A stretch of DNA of 64,000 nucleotides from positions 1 through 64,000 of the forward strand of contig JAHLKH010000099.1 of assembly GCA_025526915.1 (NCBI GenBank), written 5' to 3'. The translations under genes were made by a program, and so were the position numbers. The notes under the pieces were generated by a model. It worked only from the letters and a program-made list of their open reading frames with translations. It ran no database searches and was not told the DNA's origin. The stretch is from Entophlyctis helioformis. Its lineage: Eukaryota; Chytridiomycota; Chytridiomycetes; Chytridiales; Chytriomycetaceae. Numbering within the stretch: position 1 is the first letter of the stretch; every line of letters starts with the position of its first letter. Shown here piece after piece: positions 8,294-18,023 of this stretch.

Positions 8294-11030
8294 CTATGCT
8301 GCATCACTGAATGCCGTGTATTCCCATCCCAACTCTTTGAAAAGGTCAAACGCCGTGTCGCCAGGCTCGGCAACCAGTGCTGCCATACCATGCTCTGACG
8401 CATTGGCTTGGGCAAGTCCGCGTAAATGCTGCTGCAGGAGTTGCAAATGCTGCTGTTGCTGTAAAAGTTGGGATTGCTGCTGCTGCTGTTGGTAGAGAGA
8501 CTGTCCAAGGTGCATTGGCGGCAGACCGGCTCCAAGGGCATGAGCAGACCCACTTTCTGCCGGTGCATCAACTGTTGCTGCAGATGCTAAACCCGAGTCC
8601 GGCCCGAGATGTTGTTGCTGCGAGAAGCATTGCGACGCATCATTCTTCACGGCGCCTGCGTCAAACAGCAAGTCGCTTGCAAAGAGCCCCATGAGATTCT
8701 GCTGCTGAAAGGGCTGTGTTGCATTGCTGGTGTCGTTCGCGTGGTTGGTGTCGTTCGCGTGGCTGGTGGCAATGTCCCCATTGGCAGAGCCATTCACACC
8801 AAAGAGATCGGCGGCTGGCGGCAGGTCCCGCAGCGGATTGCTGGCGAGCATGTCCGACGACGCGCTCACACTTGGAGAGAGCTCTTGCAAGGTGGCTGTT
8901 GAAAGCGGCTTAGGGGGTGCGGGAGCACTCTGGATCCAGTTGGCTCGGGCTTGGAGGGCGGTGTCGGTGCAGGCGCAGACGATGATGGCGTTGACGACAG
9001 CCGGTAAAAGTACCGCAGCAGCATGGTGCTTTGGGGACCTTCAGGAACACCCGAGTCGTTTGGCAGGCTTGGCGAGTCCATGTTTTCGGCGGCGAGCTTG
9101 ACGGCGCGAACGACAAACTCTGGGTCGCGAGAGGCACAGATGGTGCGGATCACGTGGGAGTAGGACGGAGATGGGGCGATGCCGTTGCTGAGAATGTCAA
9201 GCGTGGTGCACAGACATTCGAGTGCGGCGTCTGCCAGAGCCTTATCGGAGGGACTCAGCGGGAGCACAAAGCAGACGGGCAGGGTCAGGGCAACGCTGAA
9301 CAGGTCGGTGAGCATCAGCGCAAAGAGAGATCCAAAAGACGCGCCGTGCTGCTCGAGCATGCGGATAAGGTTCATGGTATCGACGACGGCGTTGAACGAC
9401 TCGACAAAGTCGACCGATGAGACTGTTTCGGCAGACTGACTGCGCTCCATGCGGCGAAGCAGAGTGTAGCGGTAGAGCGTGACGCGCGACCCGAGCAGCT
9501 GGGCAAGCGCAAAGACGGACTTCCACTTGTTCAGGGCCCACTCGGCAGCTGCTGATCGCGGGGTGGATTCGTGGGGCGTTGCAGCTTGGGGGTGAACAGC
9601 AAGGGGTCGTGGGAGGCCGACAGACTCGAAGACATGGCAAGGAGCACGTCGGGTTTTCGCGCAACTTCTGGGATGGATGCGTACAAATCGTCCAGCGAGC
9701 GTGCCAGCGACCGCTGTGTGATGATATCCATGCACGTGTGGTTCAGAGCGGCCTCTCGGTTTGTCTCGACGATGCGGCCAAAGATCTTGGACAGCATGAC
9801 GAGGCACGCATCGAGGCCGAGATCAGGAAGCGCAGGGATGAACGGCGAGGATGTGGTGACCAGGGCAATCTCGAGCTCGATGCGCTCTTGCAGTGCATTC
9901 TTGGACGACGGGCGCTCGAGATATTCCGGCATCGGAAGCGCAACGCGGCAGTCGGCGTCCTTGATGGTGTCCAGACCAAGACCAGCGGCCATGAACCAGC
10001 GGTCGAGGATGTAGATGGACCACCAGATGTTGCGCATGAGAGCCTTGTAGAACTCGCTTTCGGGCGACGACGCAATGACCTCTTCGCTGTTGAGGCCAAT
10101 GCGCATGGCCATCTGGACGACGCTTCCGTAGTAGTATGTCACTTTGGGGCCACGATCGGCACTGGACGCGATGGTGAGGAGCAGGAGGCCAAACACGGAG
10201 CTGGGCTTGGGATCGTCAAACGCAGCCGACATGCATGCCTTGGCCTCCCCAAAGTAGGCCAGGAACAGCTCTCGTGCGCGGCGCAACGGCAGAAACTGCT
10301 CAGGGACAAACAGCGCGGCGAGTGCGCACATGGCGTAGGTGACGAGCGGATTCTCCGCGGCACAGAAGATGACCTGATCTGCAGTCAGCAGGACAAGATG
10401 CGGCCGAAGCGATGCTATAAAAAAGGCCTTGAGGTCTTCCCGTGCCAGGGGCGGCGATCCGCCCGAGGCTCCTGCTCCACTGCCGCCTCCTGCAGAAGAG
10501 CCGCCATGTCTCGCACCAGCCAAGCGGACGACGATGCGCCTTCTCGGAACGTTGCAGGGTTGACGGGGTCGTCTGCGCCGAGCGAGTTGACTTTCTGATG
10601 CATGCTCACGATGGCTTCGAGCCGCTCGATTCTGTCCTGCAGAGTCCTGGCGATGGACATGTGCTGCTGTGTCGTCTGCCCAGAGGACGACGCTTGGTGC
10701 TGGACAGGAGTGTGTGGCGACGACAATCCCAGCAGCAGCAGCAGCAGCGCAGTGGCAGCACTGGATGCACTCGAAGCAAGCTTCTTGGAGACGCCGTTGT
10801 GGTGGCCGCTCATGTGTCTGCCGGCCGGGATGGTCTCGCGGTACAGACAGGCCAGCCCAGACCGGCGGCACGCCGAGCACGAGGGCCGCTTTCGGTCGCA
10901 GCCTGTCTTCTGCAGAGGGCAGCAGCAGCAGCGGCGGCGTCAGTCTCACGAGGCAGCGCACAAGCTTTTGCAGAGTGGGGCAGGTGTGCACCTTGACGAC
11001 GCAGTTTGCGCAGGCGAGCGATTCTCTCAT
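8294..11030 (-). CDS. Zn2Cys6 transcription factor with fungal middle homology region
   Basis: Translation starts at 11030 (MRESLACANC). The first exon (11030-10992) is joined across an 82-bp intron (10910-10991, GTGCAC...CTGCAG) to the rest of the binuclear cluster. The joined motif is C-x2-C-x6-C-x6-C-x2-C-x6-C, a perfect Zn2Cys6 domain, followed by a short linker and a coiled coil (TLQDRIERLEAIV). The middle homology region then covers roughly 10480-9000, with landmarks such as WWSIYILDRW. The C-terminus (8890-8294) is Gln-rich and Asn/Ser-rich, ending in acidic-aromatic AFDLFKELGWEY, plausibly an activation domain. Frame changes near 10500, 9570 and 9000-8880 could not be resolved; they are either further introns or indels. 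It is a nuclear DNA-binding regulator; the target is unknown. Confidence 0.75.
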
Positions 11031-11268
11031 GGTAGGCGGGGGCAGGCGGGGGCAGGCGGGGGCAGGCGCAGATGTTGAACGTTGTCCGCTTCGGCCTGCA
11101 TGCGGCACGCCATGGCCCACGAGTCAGCAGCCTGCATGGACGGCCAGCGGATCCACGCCTGCGAGCATGTCACCTTCGAGCACGTGGCCAGTTGCTGTTG
11201 TGTCGATTGATGGGGAGAGTTGCCACCAACGACAGCATCGACAACATCGGCAACATCGACAGCAACGG
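11031..11268. promoter_or_regulatory. Divergent intergenic region with G-rich tandem repeat
   Basis: This 238-bp stretch separates the start codons of the minus-strand Zn2Cys6 gene and the plus-strand AlkB gene, so it should hold both promoters. It begins with three or four copies of a GGCGGGGGCA unit (11036-11070), which could form a G-quadruplex on the plus strand. No TATA-like box stands out. Confidence 0.45.
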
Positions 11269-12366
11269 ATGTCGAGAGAGCAACAGCGGTTGCTCAAGAA
11301 GAAGACAACGCTGCTGGGCATCCTGTCGCGGCTCGAGGGGCGGCCGGTGGCAGAGTTGGTGTCGCCGAGCACCGCGCCGACGTGCTGGCTGGTTGCGCTC
11401 AATGCCTCGTACGACTCGGGCATCACGGGCGAGCAGCTCGAGGCTGCCTTTGCTGGCCTGGACGGCTTCGACCGTGTCGAGATGTTCTTGGGATCGAAGC
11501 CGTACTCGTATGTCCACTTCTGCAGCGCCGAGCAGGCGTCTGCCGCCTATGCGACGCTGGACGGCAAGCCTGTCGACGCATGGCAGGGCAAGACGGCGCT
11601 GCTGGCCTTTGCTGCTCCTGGCGAACTGCCCGACTTTCCGCAGCGGCCCTTGACCACACACGAGCAGGTTGCCGCCTCCGTGCCTGGATTATCGCTCGTG
11701 CCCGAGTTTGTGACCAAGGACGAGGAGCAGATCCTGCTTGCGAATGCCGAAGCTGCAGGCCGGTCGGGCCGCTGGGAGTCGCTTTCACAGCGGCGGGTGG
11801 TGAGTGTGCTGTCGTTTCATCGTCGCTGTGCATGGCATGCTCAAGTGCACTCGCGCTCGAAATCTCATGGACACTTATGGACAGCAACACTTTGGGTTCC
11901 GCTTCGACTATCCGCTCAACGACATTGATCGGGCTGCCATCGACGTCGACGCAGACACAGAGCAACACAGACGGCAGGCCGTTCTTCCCGACTGGGCTGG
12001 CCCGGTGCTGGATCGGTACACGTCGCTGTTTCCACAGCACCAGAAACCGGACCAGTTAACCATCAACCACTACGTGCCAGGCGGCGGCATTGCGCCGCAC
12101 ACGGACCGGCACACGTCGTTCCTATCGCCCGTTCTGATCGTGTCGCTGGGTGCTGGGCTCGTGATGGAGTTTCGGCAGCTGGCCCACACGTCAAGCCATG
12201 AGGGCGCCGTCGGGATGTCTTCCGGACCGTGCATGTGCACCTGCCGGCCAGGTCGCTTGTTGTGATGGATGGCGAGGCTCGGCTCGGCTGGGAGCACGCG
12301 ATCCGGCCACGTAAAATGGACCTGCTGGACGGGAAAGTGGTGGAGCGTTCAGAGCGATGGAGCTGA
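11269..12366 (+). CDS. RRM-AlkB dioxygenase, ALKBH8-like
   Basis: Exon 1 is 11269-11799, the intron 11800-11884 (GTGAGT...ACAG), and exon 2 starts at 11885. The protein starts with a basic helix (REQQRLLKKK), then an RRM-like domain (CWLVALNASY ... SKPYSYVHFCS). The AlkB core follows: HFGFRFDY, KPDQLTINHYVPGGGIAPHTDRHTSF (split here as TINHYV, then the iron ligands H and D of HTD), LIVSLGAGLVMEF, and in another frame LGWEHAI, the third ligand His, and RPRKMDLL. This domain order is that of ALKBH8, an Fe(II)/2-oxoglutarate enzyme acting on wobble uridines in tRNA. The methyltransferase domain of animal ALKBH8 is absent. Reading after about 12200 must shift by one base to reach the conserved C-terminus; one base appears to be missing near 12198-12204. 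Confidence 0.82.
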
Positions 12367-12697
12367 CGTTTCGCAACGTGCGCGAGCGTGGCCATCCGTG
12401 TGGCTGCAAGTGGACTAGTCTGTGCGACTAAGTGCGGCATCCTTGGCACGCGCATCTTTGCATACATGAACATACATTGCTCATTCTAGACAACTGATCG
12501 ACTGCGGCGGTGTGACATTGATGTATCCCAGCAAAACGCCGAGGCACTAGGAGTGAGCGACAGAACCATGTTCCAGATGAGCCGCACCTCCGCATCTGTC
12601 GCCAACATATCATTGCCGACTCTCTATCCGACTTGTCAGTCGCCATTCGACTTGAAACTAGTGATAAGAGGTTTATGGTTGATGCAAAGAAAATGAG

Positions 12698-12742
<45 letters not shown>
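12367..12742. other. 3' intergenic region with GA microsatellite
   Basis: This lies between the convergent ends of the AlkB gene and the first alpha/beta hydrolase. It contains a (GA)n tract at about 12701-12740 directly beside the hydrolase stop codon, and nothing else gene-like. Confidence 0.5.
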
Positions 12743-12744
<2 letters not shown>

Positions 12745-14386
12745 ATGCACGCGACAGGTGGTCGGTGACGTGGCCAGCAACCACAAGCGGCACCTCGGCC
12801 ACAATCGAGTGGCCCCACTGCTCAATGGTATGGATCTGGATGGTGGGCATGATCTCCTTGAGACGGATGGCGTTGTTGTATGGAACGACAGTGTCCTTGG
12901 CACCCTGCAGCGCAAGCATGTCAACATTGGCCAAGATGTACAAGGCCCATGAGGAGGAATCAGCCATAAAGGAGCGTACTTACCCAGATGGCAATGGTCT
13001 TGCCCTTGTGGGTCTCCTCGATCTTGGCAAAGACGTCGTCGTTGCCGCCAAACTTGAAATCAACGCTGGTTGAGAAGAACGCCCGCAGGTAGCCGGGGTG
13101 GTTCTTGATCTGGAACACGGTCAGGTCGACAAGATGAGCCTGTTGAATGTCAAAGGCGTTCGAGCAAGAGTGAGTGCGTCTGAATGCAATGGACCGCATG
13201 CGACTTCTCGAGCTGGTCCAGACTGCAAGAGGCAGGAGACGGGCTGCAGCAAACGAGACAAGACCAGAGAGGATCACCAGAGAACACGGCAGACTTACAA
13301 TGTCCTTGTTCTCGGACGGCTTGATCAAGTGCGTGGACGACGACATTCTCGCGAGGGTGCTGCGTCCAAACGTGTGGAAGAACAGAGGACCCAGAATGGG
13401 GATCTTTGTGATGACGGCAGCGCGCGGAAGACGCTTCATGAGGCCCGTTGGGGCAACAAACACGATGCGGTCCACCATTTCGGGGTACGTTGCCACAAAG
13501 TTGGCAGTGATGGCGCCACCGAGCGAGTAGCCAATGATGCTGGTCTTGGTCCAGCCCAGCTTGTGCAAGAGCAGAGCAAGCTGTGCGACATAGAGCTGCT
13601 CAGAGTAGATGGCGCCCGGCGCGGCAGAAAAGCCACGGCCGTAGTGATCTGTTCAACAGGCCATGTGAGCCTGCTGGACGTTGTGAACAGGCTGCAGCCG
13701 GCGCATCCACACATACCGTAGACAAGAACACGGTGGCCGCTTTCGACGAGGGCGTTGATAAACGATGGGTAGCAGGAGCCTGGCGATGTGATGCCGTGCA
13801 CAAACACCACCTGCCGAGGTCGGGCCGTTCAGGGCCGCAGGTTCAGCGCACCGCAATCGGCACGTGTGGCACCAAAGCGTCAGCCGCAAAACACGGTCAA
13901 TCAAAACAGACGCATCGAAAAATTGCACTGTGTTCAACCGTGTACCTTTTTGCCGTCTTCAGGGCCGAGCAGGTAGTAGTGGGTCTTGCCGAACGGCAGG
14001 TCGACGTAGGCAGACGCTGGGGTGTGTGCAGAACAGGGAGGAGCATACGGTGTGGGCCGGTGCCAGTGCCAGCGCCAATTGCAGTGTCAGTGTCAGTGCC
14101 AGTGCCAGTGCCAGTGCCAGTGCCATTTTGATTGGCTGTCTGGTGCAAGCATCGAGGGTTGCGCCTCTCCACCAACCCCAGGCGTTGTTCAGCACCGGAC
14201 ACGCAGGAGCAAAACTCCCCAAAACTCACAGGGCCAAAAGTCCTCCTTGAACGGCGACGAGGCATCGGTGACGTCGGCCAGGTTGCCCATCGCAACGTTT
14301 CTGGCAGGGACCATCTTGTTGTACGCATAGAGGACGGCCGCCGTCGTTGCGACGCACGAGAGAACGATGTTGGTTGAAACGGCCAT
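12743..14386 (-). CDS. Membrane-anchored alpha/beta hydrolase, tandem copy A
   Basis: Six exons, all phases consistent, 329 residues. In transcription order they are 14386-14230, 14016-13946, 13810-13717, 13648-13299, 13139-12984 and 12904-12743. The N-terminus is a hydrophobic anchor (IVLSCVATTAAVLYAY). The fold markers are VVFVHGITSPG (oxyanion-loop HG), DHYGRGFS, the nucleophile elbow GYSLGG, GNDDVF and the C-terminal His in QWGHSIVAE. The catalytic triad is thus Ser in GYSLGG, a probable Asp near GAKDTVVP, and that His. The substrate is not predictable; lipid-like esters are likely for a membrane-tethered enzyme. Its partner at 14570-16227 is clearly paralogous and has nearly the same intron positions. 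The intron at 13140-13298 has a normal GTAAGT donor. The intron at 14017-14229 contains a TGCCAG/GTGCCA hexamer repeat. Confidence 0.88.
14090..14130 (+). repeat. Hexanucleotide AGTGCC microsatellite in intron
   Basis: Seven or so copies of CAGTGC/CAGTGT lie inside the first intron of hydrolase copy A. In antisense reading they give spurious (CQ)n and (VP)n peptides. Confidence 0.7.
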
Positions 14387-14399
14387 GATGAGGTGAGGT

Positions 14400-14565
14400 T
14401 GTGAATGTGTGGGTAAAATGGTGGCCGATGTTGGAAAACTTTTATGAGCGGCAGGGGGATGGATGAGGGATTGTGGATGAGCAGGGATGATGTGGGATTG
14501 GAGATGAGCAGGGATGATGAGGGATTGGAGATGAGGATGGATGAGCAGGGATGAGTGGCTATCGG
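14400..14565 (+). repeat. GGGATGATG / GGATGAGCA minisatellite between tandem hydrolases
   Basis: The stretch between hydrolase copies A and B is built from degenerate units such as GGATGAGCAGGGATGATG and GGGATTGGAGATGAG. It is a plausible relic of the unequal exchange that made the pair, and presumably also contains the promoter of copy A. Confidence 0.55.
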
Positions 14566-14569
14566 GATT

Positions 14570-16227
14570 CTATGCTTGCGACAGATGGTCGTGCACATGG
14601 CTAATGAGCACCTGGGGAATCTCTGCCACGATCGAATGGCCCCAGCCGTCTTGCACAAACAGCTTCACTGATGGAATGAGCTCCTTGAGATGCTTCGATG
14701 TGTAGAACGGCACCACCTTGTCGAGGTTGCCCTGCACAAACGCATGTCAGCACGATGCAGTGGATGCAGCATTCTGTCGGATCCAGGCCTTGGCTGTTCT
14801 GCCGAGAAACTCACCCAGATAGCAATGACCTTGCCCGAATGGGTGACTTCAATCTTGGAAAAGACGTCGTCGTTGCCGCCAAACTTGAAGCTTGATGCAG
14901 TTGAAAAGTAGGCCCGGAGGAAGCCTGGGTGGTTCTTGATCATAAAGTCGTTGAGCTTGACGAGGTGTGCCTGTCCAAGCGCAGCGCAGCGTATCGAGCC
15001 AGTGTGTGTGTGTGGGCGTGTGTTAGATTGCGGCATCTTGATCTGTCCATGCGGCGATGGCGCAGCAAACAAGGCATCCAACTTGCAATGTTTGCGTTTT
15101 CAGACGGCTTCAGAGTGTGGTTGGAGACGGACAGCTTGGCGAGCGTGTCGCGTCCAAAGCGTGCACAATCAGCGGGCCCAGGATTGGGATCTTGGTGAAG
15201 ATGATGGTGTTGGGCAGTTTCTGCAAGCTCGGCAAGTGGTCCGGGCGACTGTCAGCCATCTGTCCATCTGCGCATTCTGCTACTGCAGCACGCCTGTGAC
15301 ACAGCACGCATCCGTCGCGGCTCACCGACATGAGGCCAGCTGGCGCCACAAACACGATGCGGTCCACCATCTCTGGATACTTGGATATGAAAAAGGCCGC
15401 GATGGCACCGCCGAGCGAGTAACCAACGACGCTGGTCTTGGTCCAGCCAATCTTTTGCAGCAGGAGCGCAAGCTGTGCGACATAGAGCTGCTCAGAGTAG
15501 TGGGTGCCGGGCGACTCGGAATAGCCGCGACCGTAGTGGTCTGTTCATCACGCCATGTGAGTCTGCTGGACGTTGTAAACAGGCTGCAGCCGGCGTGACC
15601 TGCAATGCGCTGCACTGCACAACATACCGTAGACGAGCACTCGATATCCCTTGTCGGCCAGGCCGTTGAGGAACTCTGGGAAGCATGGGCCAGGGCAGGA
15701 GATGCCGTGGATGAAGACGACCTGTTTTCACGACGGCGTGTAAACGGTGGCGGCGTCTGGCGAAATTGGTAGCACCGGCCAGGCAATCGCATGGCATACC
15801 TTTTTGCCGTTCTCGGGGCCGAGAAGGAAGTAGTGCGTCTTGCCAAACGGCAGGTCGGCATAGGCAGACGCTGGTGCAGAGGATGTGTGTTGGCATCGCC
15901 AGGGATGCCATGGCCAGGGATGCCATGGCAGACGCACGGCATGCATGTGTCAGGTGGTTCGATGGTGTGCATCTGGCAGTGGTGCACGCCCGCAAAGTGT
16001 GCTTTTGTCCGTGCACAACACCATACGGCCGGCCGCCACGGGGGGCGGACAAACAAAGGGCACTTACTGGGCCAGAACTTTTCTGGGTAGGGCGGCGAGG
16101 CAGCGCGGACGTCTGCCAGGCTGCCAAGGAGGTCGGTGTTGGATGGCACGACCTTGTAGTAGGCATACAGCACGGCTGCTGCTGTGGCAGCGCCAGCGAC
16201 GAGCAGGACTTCAGATGCAGATGGCAT
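14570..16227 (-). CDS. Membrane-anchored alpha/beta hydrolase, tandem copy B (one-base frameshift)
   Basis: Seven exons in transcription order: 16227-16068, 15870-15800, 15721-15628, 15540-15326, 15220-15087, 14970-14815 and 14731-14570. Exon lengths 71, 94, 156 and 162 are identical to copy A. It has the same anchor, the same oxyanion loop (VVFIHGISCPG), the elbow GYSLGG and the terminal GWGHSIVAE. Differences from A: an extra intron (15221-15325) interrupts what is one exon in A, and the intron at 14971-15086 has the donor ATT|GCAAGT where copy A has ATT|GTAAGT. Exon 15220-15087 is 134 rather than 135 bp. One base is missing near 15155-15166 (A reads HTFGR; B reads H, then FGRDTLAKL in another frame). 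With it restored the protein is 330 residues. Either a sequencing deletion or a young pseudogene. Confidence 0.82.
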
Positions 16228-16536
16228 TCCCTCTTCTCGGCATGCACATCATGCCACATGGTCAGCAACAGTGGGCGGCCTGTATGGACGACTAGTGGGC
16301 GGCCAGTGGGCAGCCAGTGGACGGCATCTGCGAGCATTCCACCTACAAGAGTATGGCCCGTTGAGGTCAGTTGGGAGAGTCTTTATTAATCAATGAGGGG
16401 TGGAAGTGGCTGGCAGGTCACGTGAGGGGACATATGGCGGCATGTAAAACCCGGTGCCAGCATCGCAAGAAGCCTCTCGACCCAGCACCAAGGGGAAGAC
16501 CACTTTTGCAGAGGTTTCATTCAGCAACAAGAGTGA
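16228..16536. other. Intergenic, no gene seen
   Basis: Between the start of hydrolase copy B and the stop of the Asn-rich secreted protein gene. It contains short direct repeats of a GTGGGCGGCCAGTGGGCAGC type (about 16291-16322) and a stretch TTTATTAATCAATGA at 16380-16395 that is AT-rich against the background. Confidence 0.5.
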
Positions 16537-17601
16537 CTATGCAGTGATGGTCAGGCGGATACAGTCGTCCTGCGAGCCGCGCTGGGCAACCGGCATGATG
16601 ACAGGCTGGTGCGTGTGCGTGCCGGTGATGGAGCAGATGCGGTAGAGACCCGACTGCTTGATCGTGCCGGCGGGGATGACTGCCTCGAGCTTGCGGCCGC
16701 CGTTGTCGGTCGCTGCCTCGTTGAGACCCTTGAAAAACTCAAAGACCTTGGCGTTTGGTGCCGAGTTGACGTTGTCGAGCTTCTGGACGGTGATGTGCTG
16801 GTGGCCCTGGATGATGCCGCGCTGGGGATCGAGCGTCTGCGGCGCCATGTAGTACTGCTCGTTGGCGAGCGCAAAGAAGCCCGTGGCAAGGTTGGCGGTG
16901 TCGATGCGCACGGTGATGTCGTTCTTGTTCGACACGGTCGAGCCAAACGCGGGCGAGGTGATGAGCGTCGAGACCATCTTGTTCACGTCCGGAATCAGAC
17001 CCTGTGGCGTGGACGAGCACATCTGGCCGCCCTCCTTGCGCTGCGAGCCGTCGGCGGCGGGGACATTGCCAAACTGTCTGCAGAAGCCGACGGGCGGCTG
17101 CGGGTTGAAGCTGTTGACACCGGCGGGCTTGACATTGGACTGTTCCGCCTCGGCAGCCGGAGGCTTGTTGTTGTTGTTGTTGTTGCCGCCGTTCTTCTGG
17201 TTGTCCTTTTGCTGACCGTTGTTGCCACCGTTGTTGTTGTTGTTTCCACCGTTCTTCTGCTGAGCGTTGTTGTTGTTGTTGTTGTTGTTGTTGTTGCCAC
17301 CGTTGTTTCCGCCGTTCCTCTGCTGAGCGTTGTTGTTTCCGCCGTTCTTTTGGTTGTTCTTCTGCTGAGCGTTGTTGTTGCCGGCCTTCTTCTGTTGTGT
17401 GTTGTTGTTGTTGTTGCCGGCCTTCTTCTGCTGGCGCTGCCGGGTGCGATCCTGGCGCTTCTCGAGCACAGTGTTGAATGCGACGGCATTGGCTTCGACC
17501 GGAACGGCATGCACCATCGCGGACGAGACGCCAGTCGATGTGGCTTGGAAGGCGTTGAGATGCGGGAGCGCGAGCGCCAGAGCAAGAGTGAGAATGTGCA
17601 T
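16537..17601 (-). CDS. Secreted protein with Asn/Gln/Gly-rich low-complexity region and conserved fungal C-terminal domain
   Basis: Single exon, 354 residues. Residues 1-18 (MHILTLALALALPHLNAF) form a signal peptide. A KRQ site around residue 50 could be a kexin-type cleavage point. Then about 120 residues are built from NN runs, GGNN, AQQK and NQKN blocks. The ordered part (about 190-354) contains SFNPQPPVGFCRQFGN, then NDITVRIDTANL, YYMAPQTLDPQ, GHQHITVQ and C-terminal THTHQPVIMPV. It resembles a family of fungal secreted proteins of unknown function in which the His-containing GH(S/Q)H-T/I-Q strand is typical; that comparison is from memory of family features. The gene sits upstream of, and in the same direction as, the hydrolase pair, with no shared function evident. 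Confidence 0.75.
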   Translation of the reverse strand: MHILTLALALALPHLNAFQATSTGVSSAMVHAVPVEANAVAFNTVLEKRQDRTRQRQQKKAGNNNNNTQQKKAGNNNAQQKNNQKNGGNNNAQQRNGGNNGGNNNNNNNNNNAQQKNGGNNNNNGGNNGQQKDNQKNGGNNNNNNKPPAAEAEQSNVKPAGVNSFNPQPPVGFCRQFGNVPAADGSQRKEGGQMCSSTPQGLIPDVNKMVSTLITSPAFGSTVSNKNDITVRIDTANLATGFFALANEQYYMAPQTLDPQRGIIQGHQHITVQKLDNVNSAPNAKVFEFFKGLNEAATDNGGRKLEAVIPAGTIKQSGLYRICSITGTHTHQPVIMPVAQRGSQDDCIRLTITA

Positions 17602-18023
17602 GGTGGATATGTGCAGTGTGTGCAAGGACGGTTGGGGAGCTGGGAGGGGAGCGGGGTACCCCCGTCCTTTATGTGCGCCGGCGGAGGCAGCCAAACGAGG
17701 CGGCCACGAAGCGGCACGCCGCCGGGCGAGGCGCCCCCTGTGCACAGGATGCCACGATCCTCCGCCTCCGACACGTTTCAATGCATCGAGGAGCGCCACA
17801 TCACCGTGCGATTGAACACACCGGGGCGACACTCAAGGGCGGGGTCTGGGCCCCCGAGGCCAATTGACGGCGGGCAAGGCGGAATGGTTGGTCGCCCAAG
17901 GGACAGCTCAAGGGATCCCGATTGGCTCAAGCTTCAACACTGCGATGTGTGGATTCATTCAAAGTATGTACTTTCGGATTGACAAGGGAGAGAGAGAGAG
18001 AGAGTGCGTGCGTGCGTCTGCGA
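17602..18023. other. Intergenic, promoter of the Asn-rich protein plus GA tract
   Basis: This includes the upstream region of the Asn-rich secreted protein and the 3' flank of the carboxypeptidase. A (GA)n tract occurs at about 17988-18004. There are no supported genes. Confidence 0.45.

Noticed and set aside
9571..10598. Plus-strand frames antisense to the Zn2Cys6 gene (up to 339 codons)
   Set aside because: The minus strand carries the conserved zinc cluster and middle homology region; the antisense frames are a by-product of GC-rich codons.
16609..17982. 457-codon plus-strand frame
   Set aside because: Antisense to the Asn-rich gene; its long Val/Leu runs are the complement of AAC-type codons.
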